This document shows, in pieces, positions 12,647 through 22,745 of a stretch of DNA of 64,000 nucleotides; position 1 is the stretch's first letter; every line of letters starts with the position of its first letter. A program made the position numbers and the translations under genes. The notes under the pieces are model-generated. The model worked only from the letters and a program-made list of their open reading frames with translations, was not told the origin of the DNA and made no database searches. Source of the stretch: Aplectana chamaeleonis (Eukaryota; Nematoda; Chromadorea; Rhabditida; Cosmocercidae); contig JAPDOI010001334.1 of the NCBI GenBank assembly GCA_029168955.1, forward strand, positions 10,001 through 74,000. Direction: 5' to 3'.

Positions 12647-12869
12647 TACCCAATATGCCGGCGAAGCCGGCAAATGGGCCGGCGAAGCCGGGCCCCAGCG
12701 GCAGAGGCCGGCGTCAGCCGGCCGACGCCGCTGGTACTATATATATTTTGGTAACATTGTGTGTGCGTGTGTGTATATGTATGTATGTGTGCGTTTCTCT
12801 GTGTGTTTGTTTGACCGTTTCTCCGCCCTGACCTTCAAGACGGGTGACCTTACGGGTACGAGCTCAAGA

Positions 12870-14830
12870 GCGCGCAGAACTCCGTAGAAAGTGTATGGGA
12901 CCCAAGGTAGAGTGCGCCGGACGCCGTAGAAAGTGTGTGGGACCCGAATGTAAGTGAGCCAGACGCCGGAGAAAATGGGCGGGACCCAAATGGGGAGTGC
13001 CCTGTATGCCGTAGAAAGTGTGCGGGACCTGGGAGGAGCCCGCCGGACGCCGTAGAAAGTGTGTGGGACCCGAATGCGAGTGCGCAGGACGCCGTAGAAA
13101 GTGTGCGGGACCCAAGGTAGAGTGCGCAGGACGCCGTAGAAAGTGTGCGGGACCCAAGGTAGAGTGCGCCGGACGCCGTAGAAAATTTGCGGGACCAAAT
13201 GGGAAAGCTCAGAACGCCGTAGAAAGTGTGCGGGACCCAGGGTAGAGTGCGCCGGACGCCGTAAAAGGGTGTGGGACCAAAGGTAGAGTGCGCCGGACGC
13301 CGTAAAGGTGTGCGGGACCCAAGGTAGAATGCGCCGGACGCCGTAGAAAATTTGTGGGACCCATATGGGAAAGCTCAGAACGCCGTAGAAAGTGTGCGGG
13401 ACCCAGGGTAGAGTGCGCCGGACGCCGTAAAAGGGTGTGGGACCAAAGGTAGAGTGCGCCGGACGCCGTAGAAAGTGTGTGGGACCCAATGGGATTGCGC
13501 CGGACGCCGAAGAAAGTGTGCGGGACCCAGGGTAGAGTGCGCCGGACGCCGTAAAGGTGTGCGGAATCCAAGGTAGAGTGCGCCCGACGCCGTAGAAAAT
13601 TTGCGGGACCCATATGGGAAAGCTCAGGACGCAGTAGAAAGTGTGCGGGACCAAAGGTAGAGTGCGCCAGACGCTGTAGAAAGTGGGCGGGACCCAAGTG
13701 GGAGTGCTCGGGACACCGTAGAAAGTGTACGGGACCCAATTTAGAGTGCGCCGGACGCCGTAGAAAGTGTGCCGGACCCAGGGTAGAGTGCGCCGCCCGC
13801 CGTAGAATGTGTGCGGGACCCAAGGTAGAGTACGCCGGACGCCGTAAAAGTGTGCGGGACCAAAGGTAGAGTGCGCCAGATGCCGAGAAAGTGGGCGGGA
13901 CCCAAGTGGGAGTGCTCGGGACACCGTAGAAAGTGTGCGGGACCCAATTTAGAGTGCGCCGGACGTCGTAGAAAGTGTGCGGTACCCAAGGTAGAGTGCG
14001 CCGGACGCCGTAAAGGTGTGCGGGACCCAAAGGTAGAGTGCGCCGGACGCCGTAGAAAATTTGCGGCACCCATATGGGAAAGCTCAGAACGCCGTACAAA
14101 GTATGCGGGACCCAGGGTAGAGTGCGCCGGACGCCGTAAAAGGGTGTGGGACCAAAGGTAGAGTGCGCTGGACGCCGTAGAAAGTGGGCGGGACCCGAAT
14201 GCGAGTGCGCAGGATGCCGTAGAAAGTGTGCGGGACCCAAGGTAGAGTGCGCCGGACGCCGTAAAGGTGTGCGGGACCCAAGGTAGAGTGCGCCGGACGC
14301 CGTAGAAAGTGTGTGGGACCCGAATGTAAGTGCGCCAGACGCCGGAGAAGGTGGGCCGGACCCAAATGGGAGTGCTCTGTATGCCGTAGAAAGTGTGCGT
14401 GACCCAAGGGGGAGCCCATCGGACGCCGTAGAAAGTGTGTGGGACTCGAATGCGAGTGCGCAGGACTCATAAAAAGTGTGCGGGACCCAAGGTAGAGTGA
14501 GCCGGACGCCGTAGAAAATTTGCGGGACCCAAATGGGAAAGCTCAGAACGCCGTAAAGGTGTGCGCGACCCAAGGTAGAGTGCGCCGGACGCCGTAAAAG
14601 GGTGCGGGACCTAAGGTAGAGTGTGCCAGACGCCGTAGAAAGTGTGCGGGACCCAAGGTAGAGTGCGCCGGACGCCGTAAAGGTGTGCGGGACCCAAGGT
14701 AGAGTGCGCCGGACGCCGTAGAAAATTTGCGGGACCCATATGGGAAAGCTCAGAACCCCGTAGAAAGTGTGCGGGACCCAGGGTAGAGTGCGCCGGACAC
14801 CGTAGAAAGTGTGCGGGACCGAAGTAGGTT
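12870..14830. repeat. Diverged 42 bp minisatellite of Helitron C (~47 units)
   Basis: Related unit with other variants, for example ATATGGGAAAGCTCAGAACG and GTGTGGGACCAAAGGTAGAG, and some units shortened to ~37-40 bp by loss of the TAGAA part. The distinct variant set and unit order show that Helitron C is an older or separate lineage from A, B and D, which agrees with its outermost position. Confidence 0.93.
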
Positions 14831-14882
14831 AGCGCAGAGCTTCAAAATCGTTTTGTGCATCTATAAGAGAGTGTATACCACC

Positions 14883-15010
14883 CCTTTCTTAACGTCCCCT
14901 CCCCCTTAACCACTCATTTCAACTGCTTAGCTGTTTATATGCACCAACCTTTCTTAACGTCCTTTCCCCCTTAACCACTCATTTCAACTGCTTAGCTGTT
15001 TATATGCACC
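14883..15010. repeat. Direct duplication of ~64 bp in the Helitron C tail
   Basis: The block CTTTCTTAACGTCC...CAACTGCTTAGCTGTTTATATGCACCAACC occurs twice head to tail. Copies A, B and D have it once. Confidence 0.9.
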
Positions 15011-15530
15011 AACCTTTCTAAATCGGGTTTATATACGATGGAAATGTGAGTTAATCAAAATATGCATCCTGAAAACACAAACATCATTACACTTCATTCG
15101 GCAATAAAGGTAGCAAGGTGTCGGTTGGTCATGGAGGCGTTTAAAAAATCTCAAACAGTGGTTGTCTTTATCTTGACAAAATTGAATATAAGTGAACTAC
15201 CACTTTAGGACCTCTTAAAGCTAAGGAAGGGTCGGTGTGCAACTGCATAAGAAAGGAGGTTAGCAGGGTTTGCAAGGTTTGAAATGGTTTGTAATTTCTG
15301 ATTGCTCGAGCGTTATCGTCAAAACCAGCTCATGGGCTGGCGCAACCGTACTCCAGCAACACTGGCCGGCGATAGCCGGCAAGCGTGAGAACTTCGAACG
15401 CCATCTCACATAGAATCAGCGGAGTTCGATTCATACGCTTTATACTTAAGATGCCGGCGAAGCCGGCAAATGGGCCGGCGTAGCCGGACCCCAGCCGCAG
15501 AGGCCGGCGTCAGCCGGCCGACGCCACTGG

Positions 15531-15779
15531 TAAAGCATAAAAGAAAGTGAAAAGCTGTGTGTCTTGATACACACACAGTCCTTCTCCAGAGTTTAGCAGT
15601 TGAGGACCTGCCTGGACTACAAAGCAGAAAAAGAACACCACCGGTGGTGAGGATGTAGCGAACTCGGAGTCAGAACTCAGAAAATTTTAGAGCCAACTCG
15701 AGTGAGATTACGATAGCCTTGTTCTGGCGCACTTACCTATCGCTCTTGTTGATTCGGAGGCATGACTTGCATACGGTGT
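15531..15779. other. Unassigned spacer right of Helitron C
   Basis: Short unique sequence with a small TGTGTCTTGATACACACACA hairpin near 15558. No gene seen. Confidence 0.5.
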
Positions 15780-16515
15780 CCTGAACATTAAACTGAGGTC
15801 CTGCGCACGTCCTTTGATGTTCTGCACACTCCTACTAAGGTCCTGCACACGTTCCATGATGTCCTGCGCACCTCCTACTGAGATCCTGCACACATTCTAC
15901 GACGTCCTGCACACCACTTCTGGGGTTCTGCACAAGTTCCTTGATGTCCTGCACACTCCTACTGAGGTCCTGCACACATTCTACCACATCCTGCCCACTC
16001 CTACTACGGTCCTGCACACGTTCAATGATGTCCTGCACATTCCTACTGAGGTCCTGCACAGGTCCCATGATGTCCTGCACACTCCTACTGAGGTCTTGCA
16101 CACGTTCCGTGATGTCCTGCACACTCTTACTGAGGTGCTGCACAGGCCCCATGATGTCCTGCACACTCCTACTAAGGTCTTGAACACGTTCCATGATGTC
16201 CTGCACACTCCTACTGAGGTCCTGCACACATTCTACGAAGTCCTGCACACCCCTACTGGGATCTTGCACAGGTTCCATGATGTCCTGCACACTCCTACTA
16301 AGGTCTTGCACACGTTCCATGATGTCCTGCACACTCCTACTAAGGTCTTGCACACGTTCCATGATGTCCTGCGCACTCCTACTAAGGTCTTGCACACGTT
16401 CCATGATGTCCTGCACACTCCTACTGGGGTCCTGCACACGGCCCATGATGTCCTGCCCACTCCTACTACGGTCCTGCACACGTTCGATGATGTCCTGCAT
16501 ACTCCTACTGAGGTC
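15780..16515. repeat. 42 bp minisatellite of the TCCTGCACAC family (~17 units)
   Basis: Unit is two related 21 bp halves, TCCTGCACACTCCTACTGAGG and a TCCTGCACACGTTCCATGATG-like half. The 42 bp period keeps frames open on both strands (261 codons on plus, 221 on minus, with EVLHTFHDVLHTPT-type repeats). There is no domain or signal peptide, and both strands are equally open, so it is best read as non-coding satellite. It is unrelated in sequence to the Helitron unit although it has the same period. Confidence 0.93.
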
Positions 16516-16765
16516 TCACATAGTCAACCGACACTTCAGCACACCCTGCGACGCCTTCTTATCGATGGTGCGCTTGGAACGAATACGCGCCGCGGTTAAG
16601 TACATCAATCCCGCACAGCGTCCTCATCCAAGCCGGGCGTTCAAAGTACACCACCCTGGAGAGCAAGGTGTTTATATGGAGTCTAAGAAAACAATGACTG
16701 ATAACGAAAAACCCACCATTTTCATAAACTAATCTTGAGAAGCCGGTTTTCGAGTTTGAAACGCC
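16516..16765. repeat. Unique tail of the TCCTGCACAC minisatellite element
   Basis: Matches ~2750-3010 closely (CCGCACAGCGTCCTC, TATGGAGTCTAAGAAA, CATAAACTAATCTTGAGA). The pairing of array and tail at both loci suggests a mobile element whose ends I could not define. Confidence 0.7.
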
Positions 16766-16892
16766 CGTTAGGGGCCCAGAAGTCATTATGGTGAGTTCTG
16801 ACAATTATTTTCGTCATTCCCGTGGCCGATTACCTCTAGTCACAAATTTTCGAGCGATTTGGTCCACGTCTTACAAAAAAATGGTTTTCGAC

Positions 16893-16978
16893 GGACGGAG
16901 GTGGAGGCGGAGGCGGTGGCGGTGGCGGTGTCGGTGTCGGTAGCGGTGGCGGAGGCGGAGGCGGAGGCGGTGGTGGAG
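16893..16978. repeat. (GGCGGT/GGCGGA)n hexamer microsatellite
   Basis: Reiterated GGAGGCGGTGGCGGTGTCGG words. On the minus strand this reads as a proline run inside a 78-codon ORF with no other feature, so it is not called a gene. Confidence 0.9.
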
Positions 16979-17162
16979 AACGTTTTTGCGTACTTTGAGA
17001 GGTCATAACTTTAGAAAGCGGAGACCAGTTGGGATGAAAAGTTGCACACGTGTGTAATTTCTTGCAGCGCATCGAATGGTGTACAGCTCATACCTCTGGT
17101 GATGGTATGAATAGGTGATCTCATTGTAGGGCATCCCCTCGGGAAGAGATCGAAGCCAAATC

Positions 17163-17186
17163 CTGGTGCGCGCTTCGCGCGCACCA
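17163..17186. repeat. Perfect short hairpin
   Basis: TGGTGCGCGC and GCGCGCACCA are perfect complements around a TTC loop. There is no U-tract or gene nearby, so no regulatory role is claimed. Confidence 0.8.
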
Positions 17187-18395
17187 CAATTATTCGATTG
17201 TTTAGAAGCAATAGTAAGTTTAAGAGGCAAAAAAACACCTCATGCTGATTCAATCTTTTCAGTGTGCTGGCCAAACCCTCAACCTTATGGCCTCCAAAAT
17301 CTGAGAAACAACCTAACAGAAATCTACCATATAAAATTTAAGAGAATGAATAGAAGACAAAAATACAATACCGCCCTCGACTTTGGGAAAAACGGCGTTT
17401 TCGGCGCTTTTTTCCGCTAGAAAGCGCCGCTTCCTCATAACTTCGTTCAAAGTCTTCCGTTTGGGTTGTCAGGGGCATTTTTAGAAATAGCATCGAGAGC
17501 TCTTCATTTTGAGCTCACGCATGTCTTACCCGGCAAACAAGGTATATAGGGTTAACACAATCAATCGAGTGCACGAAAACTAAAGCTAAATATCAAATTG
17601 GTGTAAATATTAGACTTCATATCAACCATGCAGGTCTAGGACGAGTTATACACAAGTATGATAGACCAATTTATGAAGGAGGCAAAAGTGAAAATTAATG
17701 ATTTTTAGTCGCATCGACGCCCCGGCAGACACAGTCATCGTCATTCGCTCGGGCTCGAGGTGCCCGCGAAAACAACCACGCTTGGTATAGACTCTTTTTA
17801 AACAGTTAAAACCTCTCTGAAGGTATTTCCCGTCCGGCGCCATCCCCGTCCATGACTTTGGCTTTGAAAAACGACCATCGATCACCGACGTCCCGTTCTC
17901 GGCTCAAACGGGACCAGTCGACCTGCAACTCGGGCAACCGCATTAGTTCTTGATCCTCTTTCGAATAAGCACTGCGCCAGCCCTATCCGGAAAATTTGAC
18001 TTTTTACATTTTTGGGAGGTGCTTAGACAGCGTTTTTTCCCCCTGTTTGGCACAGTCATCGTCTTCGCTTGGGCTCGAGGTGCTCGTGAAAACAACCACG
18101 CTTGGTATAGCCTCTTTTTAAACAGTTAAAACCTCTCTGGAGGCATTTCCCGTCTGTGTGATCGGTGGGAAGTGATTAGGCAGAGTTTTCCGTGTGAACG
18201 GGTCAGCTGCGACGTGGCATTGTAGGGTCGATGGGAGGTTGACACGCGGAGTTTTTGGCATGAATGGGGGAGGTTTCGGGCCTCGCCCACCCCTTTTTTT
18301 CGTTTCGAGCGGCAGCACACTACTTGTTACACTCCTCTCAACCGGCCACCGACCCCCGCGACTGGGTGAGTGTCGTCGCTTTTGGCGTTTCTTGT

Positions 18396-19428
18396 GGCAA
18401 CCCCCGTCTATCACGCGCGCGTCTGGAGTCTTCTCGACCGCCATTGTCTATCACTTACACTCTGGGTCTCCAACGTACGGGGGGGGGGGCTCTCTCATCT
18501 GTCTTTGGCCATCGTTGAGACTGTCAACGGTTTTCCTCACCCAATAACTTTGGAATCGTAACCTAATCGGTCTTTTTACCTCAAGAAATTGATGCAGCTT
18601 CAATTTTGAAGGAGTTTTACCAGAATTTTGTGTATTCAACAATGTGGTGATATTGGAAGTGTGGCGAAACTGGATTTAGACTTATTATATTCATTAGAGG
18701 CTTTCTGGTGTTTCGGAGAGGAAACATTGACATAACATTTGATGGAGAATATGAGCATTAGAAAAAATATCTGTACATGTACATACGATTAAGTATGCCA
18801 GGAAGAATTTAGTCTCGAATTTGTTTTTAAAACTTGGAAATGCTGCAGAATCAGTGTGTCAGTAGGGGAAGTTTTCGAACGCCCTGTTAGTGAGTTGCAT
18901 TTAGGTTACCCACATTTCACAGCTCAAAATGGTCCAAGTAAAAGCAAGTTCGTTTACTCAGGCATTGACTTTCCTTTGACCATTCAAACCCTTTTTTCAA
19001 TGTGCATACTGTGTCAGTAAACCCGCAAAGGAATTACATTTACCCTATTCTCAAGAATTCCATAGCCGCGTCAGTCGAGGGAAATGTACAGAACCTATTT
19101 TTTAACGAACTGTGGTGGAAGATTTTCTTGAATATTGATGTGCGATTCCTTTCATTCAATCACAACAGCGTTGAAAACCCGATGAGAACCACTAATAGTT
19201 ACTTCCACTGTTAAATCCACGTGCAGAAAGCTGCATCAATTTCTTGAGGTAAAATAAACCGATTAGGTTGCGATTTCAAGGCTATTGGGTGAGGAAAACC
19301 GTTGACAGTCTCAGCGATGGCCAAAGACAGACGAGAGAGCCCCCCGTGCGTTGGAGACCCAGAGTGTAAGTGATAGACAATGGCGGTCGATAAGACTTCA
19401 GACGTGCGCGTGATAGACGGGGGTTGCC
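18396..19428. mobile_element. Palindromic non-autonomous element with ~215 bp terminal inverted repeats
   Basis: The left end GGCAACCCCCGTCTATCA (18396) and right end TGATAGACGGGGGTTGCC (19428) are exact complements, and complementarity continues for ~215 bp to about 18612 and 19213. The right palindrome arm at 23325-23640 lacks this block, so the element inserted into the left arm after the larger inverted repeat formed. The interior (18613-19212) has no transposase-like ORF. The superfamily is unknown. Confidence 0.8.
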
Positions 19429-19765
19429 GGGTGCGCACAAAGAGGCACTCTCGGGTGGGCGTGTCCCAGTTGGGCGGGGCGAATCCGCCCCTCCGCGCGG
19501 ACGAGATTGTCTCCTGAGTGCCTCTTTCACGAGTGCTTGGATTTGCTTTCGTCCTCATTGTATTTCTACACTACATATTTGCCTGTATTCCTTTGAACTG
19601 TAGGGTACTAGAAGCTGATGAATGGAGCTATACAACAACGATAACTATCTTTCACACAATTGGTGATCCCAAATGCATTGATTTGCTAGCTCTCGAGAGT
19701 TTTCATGTTCCCATGTTGACATGAAACTTTTCTTGACCAGCAATATGATGCTATTATACATTATA

Positions 19766-21489
19766 TTTTCAACTCCACGGTGGTAATATGATGAAAAGGT
19801 GAGTCTGTTTTTCTGATTTCCCTCTCCCCCATTTCATTTAAGCATAGAAATAGTTTTTGAATCAAAATATAATCCCTATTTGCGCAATGTAGTAACTTTT
19901 AATGTTTTTTGACGCTTTAAACCTTTTCGTTTTCGCCTGTGCCGCCTAGCACTTACTATTAGTCATAAATTTTCAGTGTCGAATATTAATATTATAATTT
20001 TAAAAATGGCGAAACCTTTAGAATTAACTTTGAAAAAACAGACATCGCTTTAGTTTCCGAATTTGTTACCAAGTGTTCCTAGACATTCAAGGCTTTCTCG
20101 GAACAAGATAGTGTTTCTTGATCTCTAGAATTTACCTGATTTTCATACCTTCAACCGAAAAATTCTAGATATTCTTGGCTATTCTGGGAATATTTTGAAG
20201 CCTCTTGAATTTTTATTCTCCAAGTATTATGACTTTAACCGAGAAAGTCAGATATATTTTATGTTGTAAAAACTTTTCAACGAATTTCCTAGATTATTCG
20301 AGTGTTTACTAAGTTCTCGTTAGCATTTTCAGTCACCAATAAAAAATAGGCTAAGAAAATTTTTTGAAAAATCGGGTGATTACTAAGGCCGTAACATTTC
20401 AACAGATCAGACACCTATGATTTGTTTGAAGAAATTTGGTGAATGATGATGAAGAAAATGAGAACTCAGATCTATTTTTCAAACCTCTGCTTGATTGGAT
20501 CAGTTCCTAAAATATCTCAAAAAGCTGCTATCTAAACTTCGATTCACGAATCAAATGCAAGTTTACAGAAACAAAAAAAGCCGAGCAAAGAAGGTGAGAG
20601 GAATCCGATTCTGAAGAGAACTAAGATGACTTTTTTGAAAAATATTTTTTGCAGTAAATCATAATTTCTGTGTTTATTCTCACAATAAAAAATGATAGTC
20701 TGAAGAGGGACGAACGCATGAAAAGAGAACAGGAAGAGCCAAGTTCAGTTCTTTTACCAATTTTTTAAAATCTTATTTCCAATGTTTTTTTTTCAACAAA
20801 GAAGCGCACTTCGTTGTTCTTTAAAAAGTGAAGCCATAATTTGGATTGAGTTTCTACCTCAATATCGAATCGTTTATGATGCCTATTTTGATTTACATAC
20901 AAATAGTTTCAGCCTTTACATTCAGTGTAATAATTTTGGCTCATATCGGTCGACATTGCCTTCATTGAACGGCTAGTGACCAAGCATAGCCAATGGACAT
21001 AACAGCTCCGAAGACAAGTGACCCAAGATCGTAAACCAGTCCCAACGGCAAAGTAGGCTACAGGGTCGACAGAGTAGAGGTATCGGTTGATATCAGCGAG
21101 GATTTATTAGATTGATTGATTAAATACGTAGGCTGAGAATAGATTTATGGAAAAAGACATTGTTTCCCTTAGCGAAAAAGAAAAAAGTCAGGAAAGAAAC
21201 TAGGTGTTTTGTTACTGGAGGAAAACTCAATAGCATTGGACATCAATGAATAAAAAACATAGAAAAAACCACTCCAACATCACAAATTTCGAAAACTTCA
21301 TCGCCGAAGTTTTTTTCGTCATTTTTTCTGCTTGATTTTATTTTGTGGGTGAAATCATGATGTGTAATGTTTAAAAAATTATATCTGGTCATGTGAAAAA
21401 ATTATTGAACAATAAAACAGAGATTTAATTACCGCTTTCTGGCATCATTCTAAACCCTAATGAAATTTTCAATGGGCATAAACAGAAGA
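19766..21489. other. AT-rich loop of the large inverted repeat, no gene
   Basis: AT-rich unique sequence with ORFs under 65 codons. No domain or repeat recognised. Confidence 0.5.
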
Positions 21490-21491
21490 TA

Positions 21492-22745
21492 CCAGGCCGT
21501 CCAATAATTCCTGCCCGAAAATTTTCAAAATTCTATAATTTTCCTTAGAAGTGTTATAATATCAGACAAGTGTAAGAACCTTCTAGAAGGTTCTCCGAAG
21601 TTCTACGCTAGGGGTACATAAGGCGCAGCCGCCGCGTCTAGCTACCAGTACAAGCTAAAATGAACCAAGGTCGAATTCGTACGTTCGTGTACTACGAGTG
21701 ACTGCTGGGCAACGACACGGGCACCGCGGTCGCAAACATCTACAGGGCGTGCAAGGAGGATGCAGTGTCCAAACGCACAGTCAGCCGCTGGTTCAATCGT
21801 TTCGAGAGCGGCGACACGAGCCTCGAGGACAGGGAGCACAGCGGGAGGCCTTCTACGGTGGATGATGACGAAGTCCGTCGCTGTATCAAGGAGAAGCCGG
21901 AAGCCACCACCCGTGAACTGTCAACGACGCTCGGCTGCAGCAAGTCCACCATCCACAATCGACTCAACTTACTCGGCTACCACAAAGTTCTGACCCGTTG
22001 GATCCCCCACCGTCTGACGGACGCCAACAAGCAGAGCCGCGTGGCCGTCTGCCAGTCCCTCCTCCTTCGTCCGCATCGCAAGAAGTTTCTCGAAGACCTG
22101 GTCACTGGGTTGAGAGCTGGGTCCTCTACGACAACGTCGCCCGCCGTGACGTCTGGATCCCGCGCGGAGAAGAGCCGCCGACGACGCCAAAAGCCGACCT
22201 GCACCCGCTGAAGCTCATGCTCTGCTGCTGGTGGGACACCAAGGGCATGCTGTACTTCGAGCTGCTCCCGCAAGGCAGGACGGTCAGCGCCTCCATCTAC
22301 ACCGATCAGCTCGAGAAACTAGCCGCCGCCATCCGAGAAAAGCGTCCCCGACGGGCCTCGGTCCACCTGCTGCACGACAACGCGCGCCTCCACGTGGCGA
22401 AGGAGACCCAGCTGAAGTTGGCGACGCTCGGCTGGGAGACGGTTGCCCATCCGCCGTATTCCCCGGACCTCGCCCTCTCCGACTACCACTTGTTCCGCCC
22501 GCTAAAGCACCATTTGGCCGGAAGAAAATTCACCAACTACGAAAACTTCAAATCCGACATCGCGGACTTCTTCGAGTCGCAGCTTCCGGAGTTCTGGGCG
22601 AAGGGCATCGGCGACCTGCCCAATCGATGGGCCACTGTTGTGGATAACTGTGGTGATTATATTGTTGATTAAACTTGTTTTTCAATAAAGTTGAAAAAAA
22701 TTAAAAATCGTGAAATTTTCGGACAAGAATTATTGGACAACCTGG
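21492..22745 (+). mobile_element. mariner-family DNA transposon (1,254 bp)
   Basis: The terminal inverted repeats start CCAGGCCGTCCAATAATTC on the left, with the complement ending ...GAATTATTGGACAACCTGG on the right, ~34 bp with a few mismatches. TA dinucleotides at 21490-21491 and 22746-22747 are the mariner target duplication. Length and structure are typical of a single-gene mariner. The coding part is clearly more GC-rich than the AT-rich flanks, which fits a recent arrival. It sits in the loop of the large inverted repeat. Confidence 0.95.
21660..22672 (+). pseudogene. mariner transposase, inactivated (D34D)
   Basis: The N-terminal half (from MNQGRIRTFVYYE) has the helix-turn-helix signatures SKRTVSRWFNRFESGD and GCSKSTIHNRL. 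The C-terminal half contains HDNAR near 22375 and YSPDLALSDYH near 22470, with exactly 34 residues between the two aspartates, the mariner D34D spacing. Defects: an in-frame TGA after FVYYE (~21699), and a frameshift near 22105 exactly at the usual VTGDE motif, which removes the first catalytic aspartate. After the shift the frame stays open to the end (...NCGDYIVD). It resembles the mariners described from hookworms such as bandit; subfamily is not verified. Confidence 0.93.

Larger units (their letters stand above)
6103..12734 (+). mobile_element. Helitron A, inserted in Helitron C and split by Helitron B
   Basis: It starts TCCTACTATATATATTTTGG at 6103 after an A and ends ...CGACGCCGCTGG at 12734 before a T. 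It is interrupted at 10107/10108 by Helitron B. After B ends, the sequence TACCCAATATGCCGG at 12647 picks up exactly where copy A stopped (...TTTGCCTTA), as the same stretch reads uninterrupted in copies B and D. The element has a TG-rich 5' segment, a 42 bp minisatellite (6240-9620), a ~480 bp unique segment and a hairpin-rich 3' end. No transposase is encoded. Confidence 0.9.
6094..15530 (+). mobile_element. Helitron C (outermost, non-autonomous), split by Helitron A
   Basis: The 5' end TCCTACTTA (6094-6102) is preceded by A and interrupted at once by Helitron A. It resumes at 12735 with TACTATATATATTTTGG and runs to ...GACGCCACTGG at 15530, followed by T. TC at the 5' end, CTRR (CTGG) at the 3' end, a GC-rich hairpin GGCCGGCGTCAGCCGGCC 11 nt before the end, and A^T insertion without target duplication are the Helitron hallmarks. 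It carries its own diverged 42 bp array (12870-14830). No Rep/helicase gene is present, so it is non-autonomous. Excluding the inserts it is ~2.8 kb. Confidence 0.85.

Noticed and set aside
6215..14573. Very long minus-strand ORFs (up to 1,057 codons) and their plus-strand partners
   Set aside because: They lie in a 42 bp (14-codon) tandem repeat in which several frames on both strands are open at once, with no domain, signal peptide or unique start. They are satellite frames, not genes.
6240..14830. CRISPR array
   Set aside because: Repeats are directly adjacent with no unique spacers, and the sequence is clearly eukaryotic.
15814..16599. 261-codon plus-strand ORF with a 14-residue repeat, and the 221-codon antisense ORF
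   Set aside because: Same explanation: 42 bp satellite open on both strands, and the related array at 2575-2750 is broken.
16836..17072. Proline-rich minus-strand protein
   Set aside because: The proline run is the GGCGGT hexamer microsatellite read in antisense; nothing else in the ORF supports a gene.
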